Source of the DNA: Chloroflexota bacterium
GTDB lineage: Bacteria; Chloroflexota; UBA6077; JACCZL01
Assembly: GCA_020845495.1 (NCBI GenBank)
Contig: JADLFM010000173.1
Span: 62,001-126,000 of the forward strand
DNA length: 64,000 nucleotides
Direction: 5' to 3'
Under the pieces are notes generated by a model. That model saw only the letters and a program-made list of their open reading frames with translations, had not been told where the DNA came from and did not search any database. Made by a program: the position numbers and the translations under genes. Below, piece by piece: positions 40,728 to 49,503 of the stretch. The first letter of the stretch is position 1; every line of letters starts with the position of its first letter.

Positions 40728-41116
40728 TGCGCGACGGCCCCGGCATGGCGCCACATCGGGGCGGTCCTGAGCATGGGCGCCTCTCTGGTGCTCCACCGGA
40801 AATCGCCGCGACTCGAGCGCCTGGCCGGCCAGCCCGGCCGCTGACACGCCGGCTGACCGCTCTCGGCCCCGGCCGGAGCCCCTCGCAACCGCACCGTGTG
40901 GCACCGCCCGGCCTCGGGGCGTTTCGCCACGCTACTCTCTATCGGGTGACTCCCCGCCGTGCGACTCCCCGCCTGGCAACACCTCGGTGGGCTGCTCCCC
41001 GCCTGGTGGCAGGGCTGATGCCGCACGGTGCACCGCGCGGAACCGGTCGCGCCCAGAAAAGGCCCGGGCTGTCGGCCGGTGGCGTCAGACCCTCGAGCGA
41101 CAGGCGGCGAGCCGGG
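40728..41116. other. Region between convergent genes with short repeats
   Basis: 389 bp without a supported gene. At 40948-41005 a gactccccgcc-like motif occurs three times. It lies between the 3' ends of the dimerisation-domain gene and the hybrid kinase. No single long hairpin stands out. Confidence 0.45.
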
Positions 41117-42985
41117 TTACTCCGCTGGCGGCTCGGCGGTCGTGGGCACCTGGCCCGTCCGTGGCCGTCGCCGCCGGGCGCGCACCTGACGCAGCACGTC
41201 CAGAAGTTCGACGTCACGGCTCGGCTTCGGCAGCACGGCGTCGACGTCTGGCGTCATGAGATCCGGATCGTTTGGGCCGGTCGCATAGCCTGATACGAGC
41301 ACGATGTAGCTGTCGGGGCACCGCTGGCGGATTGTCCGGGCCAGCGCGTGGCCGGGTCGCTCGGGCAGGCGCTTGTCGATGCAGATCAGGTCCCAGGCTG
41401 CCTCGTCGAGACGCTGAAGCGCCGTCGCCGCATCGCCCACCGCGACGACGGCGTGACGATCGACACCAAGCCGTCGGGTGAAGATGGCTCGGAACGCGCT
41501 GTCGTCGTCCACCACCAGGATCGAGAGCGGCGGCGCCTCGCCAGCATCTCCTCTGAACCCCCTGGCACTGGCTGGCTGTATTGCGGGTGTGTCGGGCGCG
41601 CGCTGATGTGGCGGCGCTGTTGAGGAGGCAGGCTGATGCTCCGTGTCCTCGGGCCGGTTAGCGGATGCTCCGGGACATCGGTCCGCCGCACTCCTGGTAG
41701 CTGGCGGCTGTCGCCCCTCATCCACCATCGGGAGGCCGAGAAACGCGTCCGGCTCAGCCGCCGGTAGCGTCAGCGTGAACGTTGCGCCATGACCGGGCTC
41801 GCTCTCGACCGCGACCTCGCCGCCGTGGCGCGCGGCGATCCCATAGACGATGGCTAGCCCCATGCCGGTGCCGCGCGCGCCCTTGGTCGAGAAGAATGGC
41901 TGAAAGATGCGCGCCTGAACGTCGGAGGGAATGCCACGGCCGGTGTCCTGACAGGTGATACGTGCCTGGCCGTCGACGGAGGCGCTTTGGAGCGTCAGTA
42001 TCCCACCATGCGGCATCGCGTCGACGGCGTTGACGATCAGGTTGACGAGCGCCTCGCGGAGCTCAGATGCCACGCCGACAACGACGGGCGTAGCACCTAG
42101 TTCGATCTGGAGTTGAATTGGGGTATTCCGCTGAGCGGGCTGGTCGTGCCAGCGCGGACGGGTCAACTCGACCGCGTCGCGAATGACGCCGTTCAGGTCG
42201 ACCGGCTCGAGATCGCCTGACGGGAGCGACGCCCCACCACGACTGAACTGAAGCAGGCGGCGAGTGAGCTCCGCCCCATCCAGTGCGGCCTGATGGATCA
42301 GGCGGAGGCGCTCGGCTGGCGCCGGCCCTGGCTCGTGGAGGAGGTGTGCGGACTGACCAGCAACGGCGGCGAGCAGGTTGTTCAGCCCGTGTGCAACGCT
42401 CACCGCCATCTCGCCGACGACCCGCAGGCGGACGTCGTGGCACGGCTCCGCGGCCGTATCTGCGACCGGGGCGGACGGGGCCGCCGTAACAACAGATGGG
42501 GCCGCGCCGAGCGGCTGTCGGTACTCTTCTTCGCCCACCTGGAGCCCATTGGTCGGAGCGAGGCGAATCGTCAGCATCCAGGTCGTCTCAGTGTCGACCA
42601 GCCCGAGCGTAAGGCGGGTGACCGCGCGGCCGACGTGACGTGCGGCCACACTGCCGAGGATGGCGGCCAGCAGCCGTACATCGGCGCCCGGGCTTCCAGT
42701 CACCGGCTGCTCTGCCGGCAGGGTCACGGTGAGGCGGTCATGGGCAGCCTTCAGATGAGCGCTGGGCGTGAGGTGCTGCACGATCTGGTCGACGAGACTG
42801 ACGAGGCCAGTCTGGTCGAGCAGCACGCCGGACTGCTCGTCGGCGCGCCAGCGGCGTTCTAGCTCCTGCCCGAGCGCGCGGCCGGCCTGTCGCAGCCGAT
42901 TGGCGGGCGTATCTACACTCGGCGCCTGCTCGGTAACGCTCGCCAGGGTAGCCAACAACCCTTGCGTTACGGTGCGCGCGTTCAA
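41117..42985 (-). CDS. Hybrid histidine kinase with C-terminal receiver domain
   Basis: Cytosolic two-component kinase, about 620 residues; no membrane helices. The first 200 residues hold a degenerate kinase-like module (GRALGQELERRW, VRLLAAILGSVAARHVG). The phospho-acceptor helix reads MAVSVAHGLNNLLAAVAG: the His is present, but the usual following Asp is Gly. The ATP-binding domain has N-box ALVNLIVNAVDAM, G1 QDTGRGIP, F-box FFSTKGARGTGMGL and G2. After a Pro-rich linker comes a receiver (ILVVDDDSAF, acceptor Asp in LICIDKRLP, LVSGYATG, LPKP). The frame stays open to 43324, but codon use above 42985 looks non-coding; TTG 42985 is my best guess. Confidence 0.85.
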   Translation of the reverse strand: MNARTVTQGLLATLASVTEQAPSVDTPANRLRQAGRALGQELERRWRADEQSGVLLDQTGLVSLVDQIVQHLTPSAHLKAAHDRLTVTLPAEQPVTGSPGADVRLLAAILGSVAARHVGRAVTRLTLGLVDTETTWMLTIRLAPTNGLQVGEEEYRQPLGAAPSVVTAAPSAPVADTAAEPCHDVRLRVVGEMAVSVAHGLNNLLAAVAGQSAHLLHEPGPAPAERLRLIHQAALDGAELTRRLLQFSRGGASLPSGDLEPVDLNGVIRDAVELTRPRWHDQPAQRNTPIQLQIELGATPVVVGVASELREALVNLIVNAVDAMPHGGILTLQSASVDGQARITCQDTGRGIPSDVQARIFQPFFSTKGARGTGMGLAIVYGIAARHGGEVAVESEPGHGATFTLTLPAAEPDAFLGLPMVDEGRQPPATRSAADRCPGASANRPEDTEHQPASSTAPPHQRAPDTPAIQPASARGFRGDAGEAPPLSILVVDDDSAFRAIFTRRLGVDRHAVVAVGDAATALQRLDEAAWDLICIDKRLPERPGHALARTIRQRCPDSYIVLVSGYATGPNDPDLMTPDVDAVLPKPSRDVELLDVLRQVRARRRRPRTGQVPTTAEPPAE

Positions 42986-43499
42986 CGATCTTCGTGGCGC
43001 GTTCGTCTGATGATCCCCCCGCGCTGTCGTACCTCGGTCCCAGCGATCGACTGGCGACGCGCCGAGAGCGAGTGTGGCTCCACGGATCGGCCGGCGGCGG
43101 CTGCGGTGAGGGCCGGATCGGCTGCCGGGAAGTGCCGGGGGGGTGCCCGCCCATGTCCGGCACGTCCGATTGTACCGCGGTGAGGCCGCCTCGTCAATCG
43201 CCACTGCGCCGGGATGACGCGCACTGTACGCATCGCGGGTACAGATCTCGGTCACTCGGTGCGTACGGTCAGGCATACCACCTCGTGCCCCGATGCTCTC
43301 CCTCTCCCTCCCCCTCTCCCACACGAGGAAGCATGAGTCACCGTGCCCAGTCCATGCGCCAGCCGGAAGGTCAGGCCGGTTCGGTCGTCTCGCCTACAAG
43401 GAGCGGGGCTCCGGTACTTTCGACGCTCCACCCAGCCGCCGACACTTCATGAGCCGAGAGATCGCCGCATCGATATCGGCATAGAAGGGGAGACATTTC
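42986..43499. other. Intergenic region upstream of the hybrid kinase
   Basis: About 514 bp. Part may belong to the kinase if it starts further upstream (ATG 43276 is possible), but third-position GC is low for this genome. It includes a pyrimidine run at 43290-43322 (ctccctctccctcccc) resembling dispersed C-rich repeats elsewhere in the window, and the ribosome site of the next gene. Confidence 0.45.
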
Positions 43500-43817
43500 G
43501 TGAGCTCGACATCCCACGGCCGGCTGAAGCCTTCAGGCCCCGAGTCAGAACCTGCCACGCCGCGACCGTGTGCAGGCGCAATCCATGCAAGTGTGATCCC
43601 GCCGTGCCATGTGGGCCACGAGGCGCTCTTTCGACAAATCGAGCAGCTCGAGTCCGCGCGCGCGCTTCTGCTCCGCTATGCCAACGACCTGAAGTGCGCG
43701 TACGAGGCCGAGCGGGAGCGGCGTGCTCGACTGGCGCAGGCTACACACGAGCTCCTGACGCTGCTGTCGACGGTCCTCGCCGCCGCGCCAGCCGCTCGGA
43801 ATCCTGCCGCATCCTGA
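43500..43817 (+). CDS. Small coiled-coil hypothetical protein
   Basis: 105 residues, not recognised. The N-terminal 35 residues are polar and Pro-rich. Residues 40-85 (HEALFRQIEQLESARALLLR, then YANDLKCAYEAERERR) form an amphipathic coiled coil like the linkers before output domains of signalling proteins. GTG 43500 has AAGGGGAG upstream, which is good support for expression. It lies beside a hybrid kinase, divergent from it, so a role as a small signalling partner is possible but unproven. Confidence 0.5.
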   Translation: MSSTSHGRLKPSGPESEPATPRPCAGAIHASVIPPCHVGHEALFRQIEQLESARALLLRYANDLKCAYEAERERRARLAQATHELLTLLSTVLAAAPAARNPAAS

Positions 43818-43891
43818 CCCCACGCGGTACCGAGGCGCTGGCAGTGAAACGGCCGCCTGATGGCAGGCGGAGGGCCAGACCGGCCGCGCCG

Positions 43892-44554
43892 CTACGAGCG
43901 TGCAGCAGTGCCTTCCGTCGTGGCTTCGACGTCAGAAGCCCCATCCGCGCCCAGGCCGCGAGAACCTGGGGATACCATGGCCGGAGGCGCAGCATCGTGA
44001 CGTTCGACGTCGACCGGATGATCCGGAACGGACTGGCGGGCGCTGGGGCCGGGCGAGCCTCGTTCGGCGAGCAACCGGTCGAGCAGCGCGATCTGCCGTT
44101 GTTGCAGCCGGACCAACTCCGCCCACTGGTCTTCCTGAAGCACCTCGAGCCGCTCGTGCAGGAGCGCGAGATCGTGGATCGTCCGGTCGGCCGTCCCGGC
44201 GAGCCGGTCGACGTCTCGGTGCTCGTTCTCCCAGCCGCGCCAGACAGCCATCAGCACGAGCGACAGTTGGATTACGAGCACGACCGAGATCAGCAGGCGC
44301 AACAACTGGAAGGGATAGGGATCGAACCGGGTGACGAGCAGGCCGAGCGCGTTGAGGCCGGCCCATAGCCCGACGGCAAAGATGAACAGCCCGACAAACG
44401 CCCAGCTTCCGAAGACCTTCACGACTGATTCCAGTCCCGTGCGGCCCCCGTCGCGCGGTGGATCGTGTGGCGCGTCGCGCCGATCCACTGGTGCCAGGGA
44501 CGGCCCCCGCGTCTCTAGCCGAGCAGCATCCACCGGCCCCCACCCCCGAGGCAT
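43892..44554 (-). CDS. DUF1003 family membrane protein
   Basis: About 220 residues. The DUF1003 pattern is clear: FGSWAFVGLFIFAVGLWAGL, FDPYPFQLLRLLISVVLV, LSLVLMAVWRGWENEHRDVD and a following helix with LHERLEVLQED. Two membrane helices (about residues 48-68 and 82-102) are followed by a cytoplasmic coiled coil and a 50-residue acidic/Pro tail. ATG 44554 is used; no good ribosome site is visible and GTG 44422 is an alternative. The much longer frame to 45043 overlaps another gene and looks non-coding. Function unknown in the family. Confidence 0.78.
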   Translation of the reverse strand: MPRGWGPVDAARLETRGPSLAPVDRRDAPHDPPRDGGRTGLESVVKVFGSWAFVGLFIFAVGLWAGLNALGLLVTRFDPYPFQLLRLLISVVLVIQLSLVLMAVWRGWENEHRDVDRLAGTADRTIHDLALLHERLEVLQEDQWAELVRLQQRQIALLDRLLAERGSPGPSARQSVPDHPVDVERHDAAPPAMVSPGSRGLGADGASDVEATTEGTAARS

Positions 44555-44748
44555 ACGTTGCGAAGGAGGGTATCGCTCACCGCTCAGGCAGACCTGAAGC
44601 TCGACTGAAAGCGATGTTAGAGATGCCTGAATCCCGCGCCAGAACGAAGCACGCGTGTGGGGCGTAGGCGGCCAACCTACGGCGTAGGGTGTGCCCACAC
44701 CCGCCCTGGCAAACGCAGGCACGCCACTCGCCACGTGCTGCTCGTCCG

Positions 44749-45168
44749 TCAGTGGCCGCGCAGTTTCGTCGGGGTGACTCGGATTGGGACGCTGTACCCT
44801 CGCGCGAACTGCTCGTCGCGCAGGCCAAGCCCCACGATTGCCTGGCCGTACTTCTCCAGGTACGCGGGAATTTCGTTGGCTGGCGGCGCGTCGGCCGCCA
44901 CGGCGGCGGTGCCCGTCAGCACGATGACGTCGCCGCCCCTGGTGTCTCCGTCGAAAGTGAAGGAGACACGCGGATTGGCGGCGATGTTGCGGAGTTTGGG
45001 CATGTTCTCCTGGCTGAAGATGAGGATGTGCTCGCCGTCCCACAGGAACCAGACAGGGCTGGGCTGCGGCGTTCCGTCGAGACCCACCGTCGTCAGCCAG
45101 GCAACCTTCTCGGTTGCCAGCCGGCGCGCCACCCGCGCGCCAAACTCGGTGCTCGTATCGATCTGCAT
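44749..45168 (-). CDS. PPOX-class flavin/F420-binding protein (TIGR03667-like)
   Basis: 139-residue split-barrel protein of the pyridoxamine-phosphate-oxidase-like superfamily. Motifs: VAWLTTVGLDGTPQPSPVWF, then ILIFSQENMPKLRNIAANPR and VSFTFDGD, and an end IRVTPTKLRGH. This pattern is that of Rv3369-like, probably F420-dependent, oxidoreductases. ATG 45168 has AGAGAGG upstream; the longer frame to 45417 is rejected. Substrate unknown. Confidence 0.85.
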   Translation of the reverse strand: MQIDTSTEFGARVARRLATEKVAWLTTVGLDGTPQPSPVWFLWDGEHILIFSQENMPKLRNIAANPRVSFTFDGDTRGGDVIVLTGTAAVAADAPPANEIPAYLEKYGQAIVGLGLRDEQFARGYSVPIRVTPTKLRGH

Positions 45169-45234
45169 GGCTACCTCTCTCACACGGGGATCGCGCGGCA
45201 GGATCGTGGCTCGTTCCAGTCTAGCGTGCGTGTA

Positions 45235-45286
45235 GCAGGCCAGGCCGGAGCATCCGGGAAGCAGGCTAGGCCGGAGCATCCGGGAA
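45235..45286. repeat. 26-bp direct repeat, two adjacent copies
   Basis: Copies at 45235-45260 and 45261-45286 differ at one base (gcaggc[c/t]aggccggag core). Non-coding, between the PPOX gene start and the next membrane-protein gene. Confidence 0.85.
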
Positions 45287-45422
45287 TCCCTCTCCCTGGC
45301 TGCCTCGACGACAGGCGCGGGCCCAGCGGCGAGAACGACAGCACCCCGCTGAGAGGAGAAGGCTGGACGACCTGGCCCGCGCGGCCTACCATCCAGGATA
45401 TACCGCCAGGAGGTCATCCCCG

Positions 45423-45899
45423 ATGTTCCGCATCCCGCTAGGCGTCTTTGGGGTGGTGACGGCCCTGTGCAGCGCCTTCTTCGTGGCCACAGCCCTCGGC
45501 GAGATGGTGACCGGCGGTGATGGAAGGACCTCCTTCGGTGTCTACCTCGGCCTGTTCGTCTTCTTCCTTGGGACCGGCGTTATGGGCACGTGGCTCGCTT
45601 ACGCGAACCTCTGGCGGCGGCAGGTTGCACCCCGGCGAGCCAGCACAGCCGCTGAGCCTGGAGCCAACGCGGTGCGCGAGGACTGCATCCTGGGCCTTGC
45701 GCAGCAGGAGCATGGGCGCGTCACCGTCGCGGAGGTGGCGAGTCACTGCAACCTGACCGTCGCAGACGCCAAGGCCGCGCTCGACCAGATGGTGCTTCAG
45801 AAGGTCGCCGAGATGCACGTGACCGAGAACGGCGTGCTGGTGTATGTCTTCGACGGCTTCCTCTCGGATGACGAGAAGGCCCGCGCGGCTAACCTGTAG
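45423..45899 (+). CDS. Hypothetical membrane protein with winged-helix-like C-terminus
   Basis: 158 residues. Two membrane helices (about 5-27, FRIPLGVFGVVTALCSAFF region, and 38-62, VYLGLFVFFLGTGVMGTWLA) are followed by a cytoplasmic domain. CILGLAQQEHGRVTVAEVAS and LTVADAKAALDQMVLQKVAE in that domain resemble winged-helix folds seen in DprA-like or MarR-like proteins. AGGAGG precedes ATG 45423. A membrane-tethered regulator is possible, but it may simply be a conserved protein of unknown function. Confidence 0.68.
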   Translation: MFRIPLGVFGVVTALCSAFFVATALGEMVTGGDGRTSFGVYLGLFVFFLGTGVMGTWLAYANLWRRQVAPRRASTAAEPGANAVREDCILGLAQQEHGRVTVAEVASHCNLTVADAKAALDQMVLQKVAEMHVTENGVLVYVFDGFLSDDEKARAANL

Positions 45900-46096
45900 G
45901 CGGGGGCTCCCCTGACCTCCATCACCCCGAGCCCTTCACCTGCGCGTGGGCGGGAGGGTGGCTTCACCCGTCGGGCGCACCTCGTGGTAGGATTCCGCCG
46001 GCCGCGACACCGCTGCCTCCTGTGACGGGGCGTTCGAGCCGTGGCACCAATGAAGGGGCCGCCTACTACGGGGAGCGCCCAAGAGGGGGGGAGCGT

Positions 46097-47560
46097 GTGA
46101 GCACCACGGCTGCGACCGCCGGCGGGTCACGAATGGCCTGGGCGCCCCTGGTCACTGTCAGCCTCGGGTACTTGCTGGTCGCCTGGGCAATGGGACCGAT
46201 CTCCGCGATCCTGCCGACGATTAGTGCGGATCTTCACGTCAACGTGACGGCCGCCGGCTGGATCATGAATTCGTACTTCCTGCTCCTCGTCGGCGCGATC
46301 CTGGTGACCGGGCGGATTGGCGATCTCTTCGGCCATCGGCACGTCTTTACGACTGGTATCGCCGTGTTCGGGGTCGCGGCGGTCGCAGCCGGACTAGCGA
46401 ATAGTTACGCGCTGCTGATCGCCGCGCGGGGCGTCCAGGGGCTCGGCTCGGCGATGGTCTTCGGGACGAGCCTGGCCCTCGTGACCGAGGCCGTGCCACC
46501 GGCCCGGCGCGGTATGGCGATCGGCATCCTGACCATGTCCGGCAGCCTGGCCGGGATGCTCGGAGTCCTGTTCAGCGTCTACGCCGCCGAGCGCCTCACC
46601 TGGCACTGGGCCTTCTTCATCATGGGACCGCTGGCGCTCGTGGCGTTCATACTGGCGCTACGGCTTCCGCCGACTCGCACGAGTGGCAGCCGCCAGCAGA
46701 TCGACTGGCTGGGCGGGGTGCTGCTGTTCGCCGGACTGACCGTCGCGATGCTCTCGCTGAACCACTTCCATGGCGGCGAGGAGAGTTTCCGGGAAGGCGC
46801 CTACTACCACGTGACGACGCACGCGATCGCACTGGCGATCCTGAGCGTGTTCGTCGTTGTCGAGTCACGGGTACCTCAGCCACTCCTGCTGCTCGCGATG
46901 CTCCGCGACGTCCGCTTTGCGAGCGGGGTCTTCGCGAACGGTATCGCCCATATGAGCATGCTCGCGTCGTCGTTCCTGCTCCCATTCTTGCTGGAGCGCG
47001 GGCGGGGGCTGACCCCCACGGACACCGGCTATTTGGTGCTGATGATGCAGGTCGCAAATATCTCCTCGTCACTGCTGACCGGCTTCCTGTACGACCGGAT
47101 CCGTACGCCGGTCATCTCCTGGCTGACGCTCGCGTCGATCGCGGCCGGGCTGGTGACGCTCGGGCTGGCCGGCGCGTCGCTGCCGTACGAGGTGCTGGTC
47201 GGCATCGGCGCGCTGCTGGGTATCGGCCTGGGCGGCTTCACGACGGTGAACAACACGGCCATCATGGGGTTGGCCAGGGACGGCAAGCGTGGGTTTGCGG
47301 CCGGCATGGTCGAGACGACGCGCCAGTTCGGGCACTCGGTCGGCGTCACGCTCTCGAGCACGATCATGGCCGGCGCGCTCCTCGGCGTCGAGGTACCCGA
47401 TCTCCCAGCAGCGTACGCCACGGGCTTCCAGCAGGCCGCGCTGTTGATGGGCAGTTTCACCGTGCTGGCGTTGCTCGCGGTGCTGGTGCCCCAGTTCGGC
47501 CCCGGTCGCTCTGGCCGCGCTCGCCGCCGTCGCGTGGAGCAGCCCGTCGCCACGAGCTAA
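46097..47560 (+). CDS. MFS transporter, DHA2-type drug:proton antiporter
   Basis: 487-residue exporter with about 14 membrane helices. Motifs: SAILPTISADLHVNVTAAGW and the family A-loop GRIGDLFGHRHVF; GLGSAMVFGTSLALVTEAVP-type helix 4 segment; PPARRGMAIGILTM. The C-terminal half has GLGGFTTVNNTAIMGLARDG and GMVETTRQFGHSVGVTL, as in EmrB/QacA relatives. GTG 46097 is chosen because a G-rich site precedes it; the frame opens at 46022. Export of toxic or signalling small molecules using the proton gradient is the family role; substrate unknown. No regulator is adjacent. Confidence 0.9.
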   Translation: MSTTAATAGGSRMAWAPLVTVSLGYLLVAWAMGPISAILPTISADLHVNVTAAGWIMNSYFLLLVGAILVTGRIGDLFGHRHVFTTGIAVFGVAAVAAGLANSYALLIAARGVQGLGSAMVFGTSLALVTEAVPPARRGMAIGILTMSGSLAGMLGVLFSVYAAERLTWHWAFFIMGPLALVAFILALRLPPTRTSGSRQQIDWLGGVLLFAGLTVAMLSLNHFHGGEESFREGAYYHVTTHAIALAILSVFVVVESRVPQPLLLLAMLRDVRFASGVFANGIAHMSMLASSFLLPFLLERGRGLTPTDTGYLVLMMQVANISSSLLTGFLYDRIRTPVISWLTLASIAAGLVTLGLAGASLPYEVLVGIGALLGIGLGGFTTVNNTAIMGLARDGKRGFAAGMVETTRQFGHSVGVTLSSTIMAGALLGVEVPDLPAAYATGFQQAALLMGSFTVLALLAVLVPQFGPGRSGRARRRRVEQPVATS

Positions 47561-47670
47561 CCCGCTGACCCCGGCGCACCTTCTCCTGATGTGAGATCTG
47601 GTGAAGATCGGCCGGGCCAGATACGGAAGCTGACCGTCGCCGTGTACAGCCACGCCAGGGTGCAAGTATC

Positions 47671-49341
47671 ATGGGGCGCGTGACGTCTCGCGCTGCCCAC
47701 TCCTCCTGCACGCCCGGTCAGGAGCCGCCGCCCGGCGACCAGGTTCGGGCAGCAGCCGAAGCGTCTCGGAGTGTGCGGCGAGGGCTCCTCCACGCGAGCC
47801 TTGCGCTGGCCATCTGGTCAGCCGTCGCACTCGTCACCCCGACGTTTCTCTCGGCGCCGATCTGGCTGTCGAGTGATGCGGGCGTCTTCTACGCCGTCTT
47901 CCATCAACTGAATCAGGGTCACCGTCTCTACGCCGACGTCTTCGACCACAAAGACCCCCTGTTTTACGCCGGCTATTCGGCTGCCTATGCAGTGGCGGGT
48001 CTTCGCGGCCCGATGCTGTGGGAGGCGATCCTCTCGTTCGTCCTACTGCTCGCCGTGCTCGAACTCGGTGCTCTGAGTGGCCTGGGAGCAACGTCACGCA
48101 CGCTCCTGGCGCTCGTATTTGCGTCGGTTCACTTCCTACCGACGGTCTACATCCCGGTCCACACCTACCAGCAAGCGTTGGCGCTGTTCTCGATCTCCTT
48201 GTGTCTGGCAGCTTCTGACCGTGCCGGACTCGCTGGCGCGGCCTTCGCGGCAGCCGTCCTGTCGAAGCTCACCCTCGCTGCCTACGCGCCTGGCTTCTGC
48301 TTGTTCGCCGCGCTATCTGGAGCCACTGGTTCGGCATGGCGCGATCGACTGGTCCGGGCGGCACTCGGGGGTACGGCGGTCGTCTGTGGGGCCGCGGGCG
48401 GCCTCTACCTGCGTGGCGAGCTTGGCGGATACGTGGACGCGCTGCTGGTCAACCTGTGGTATCCGGCGCTTAATCCATCCGACCTGACGTCGTTCGTCAA
48501 CACGCCAGACCTGTGGGGGCGCGCCGTCACGCTCTTCACCATACCCGTCACCAGTGTGTACCTCGTGCTCGTCACGCTCTCGGCAGGTCTGATCTTCCTG
48601 GTGGACCTGCCTTCATCTCGGCGCACAGCGATTGGAGCGTCGGCGTGGCTGGCACTTCTGGTCTTTGGCGGGACAGTCGCTATCCTGCATGTCGCGTCAT
48701 GGTGGGCACACCATTTTCAGATGGCCGGCCTCGCGCTGGTGTTGGCGCTGCTGCCGGTGCTCGCCGCGACGAGCGCCGCTCGCGCTAGCACCTGGCGGCC
48801 GAGACTCGTGCTCTGGCGCGGAGTCGGAATGCCGCGTGCTAGCCTGTTTGTACCGAGTGTCGCGCTCGCCGCAACACTCGGCGTGCCGATGCTCTTGCTT
48901 GGGCTCGTCGGTCCGGTCCTGGCCAGCCATGTCACTGTCCAGCGTTTCGATCTCTCGCCACCCGATCCGTGCCAGGTTCTCGTCTCCGTCTACGCCTGGC
49001 GTGGGGGCCGGCATCCGGAATGTAGCCTGCTGAAGCAACGCTGGCCGGCTGGCACCCGCTTCGCGACGATCCAGGGCAATGACCCCGGTGGGCTAGCGGC
49101 CTGGACTCCCCCGACAATGATCCTGGCGTGTCGGGTCTTCTATCAATTCGTCTGGCTCGAACCGGCGCTCCTCGATGAGACCGAGCGTTGTCTGGAAGAT
49201 GGGGGGGTCGACGTGGTGTTCCGGTCCCCGCTCACGGGCGACTACGGCGCTGTCCAGAAGCCGTTCCTCGAGATCCTTCGTTCGTCCTACCGCCTCACGC
49301 ACCGCTACGGCGACATCGAAGTGTGGACCCGCCGCACGTGA
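47671..49341 (+). CDS. Polytopic GT39-like glycosyltransferase family membrane protein
   Basis: 556 residues with about ten to twelve membrane helices. The first exported loop has SSDAGVFYAVFHQLNQGHRL then YADVFDHKDPLFYAGYSA, the Asp-containing motif of GT-C sugar transferases that use lipid-linked donors. The C-terminal 120 residues after the last helix form a soluble outer domain (LKQRWPAGTRFATIQGN, DETERCLEDGGVDVVF). ATG 47671. Probably adds a sugar to a wall glycan or glycolipid; the precise donor is unknown. Similar in kind to the protein at 15817. Confidence 0.72.
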   Translation: MGRVTSRAAHSSCTPGQEPPPGDQVRAAAEASRSVRRGLLHASLALAIWSAVALVTPTFLSAPIWLSSDAGVFYAVFHQLNQGHRLYADVFDHKDPLFYAGYSAAYAVAGLRGPMLWEAILSFVLLLAVLELGALSGLGATSRTLLALVFASVHFLPTVYIPVHTYQQALALFSISLCLAASDRAGLAGAAFAAAVLSKLTLAAYAPGFCLFAALSGATGSAWRDRLVRAALGGTAVVCGAAGGLYLRGELGGYVDALLVNLWYPALNPSDLTSFVNTPDLWGRAVTLFTIPVTSVYLVLVTLSAGLIFLVDLPSSRRTAIGASAWLALLVFGGTVAILHVASWWAHHFQMAGLALVLALLPVLAATSAARASTWRPRLVLWRGVGMPRASLFVPSVALAATLGVPMLLLGLVGPVLASHVTVQRFDLSPPDPCQVLVSVYAWRGGRHPECSLLKQRWPAGTRFATIQGNDPGGLAAWTPPTMILACRVFYQFVWLEPALLDETERCLEDGGVDVVFRSPLTGDYGAVQKPFLEILRSSYRLTHRYGDIEVWTRRT

Positions 49342-49503
49342 GCCAGCCCGGGACGCCACTACATGACACCACTACGTGACGTTAGCCCGACTCGACACCC
49401 CGGCCGGCGAGGCGGGAGGCATAACCGGCGAGGCACGACTCGCCTGACGAGGGGGTCGTCGACGACAGTCCGGCAGCCGGCCATACGGGGTGCACGCCGT
49501 TCG

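Noticed and set aside
44555..45043. Long N-terminal extension of the DUF1003 protein
   Set aside because: The extension overlaps the PPOX gene on the same strand, is Arg/Pro/His-rich and has no family similarity.
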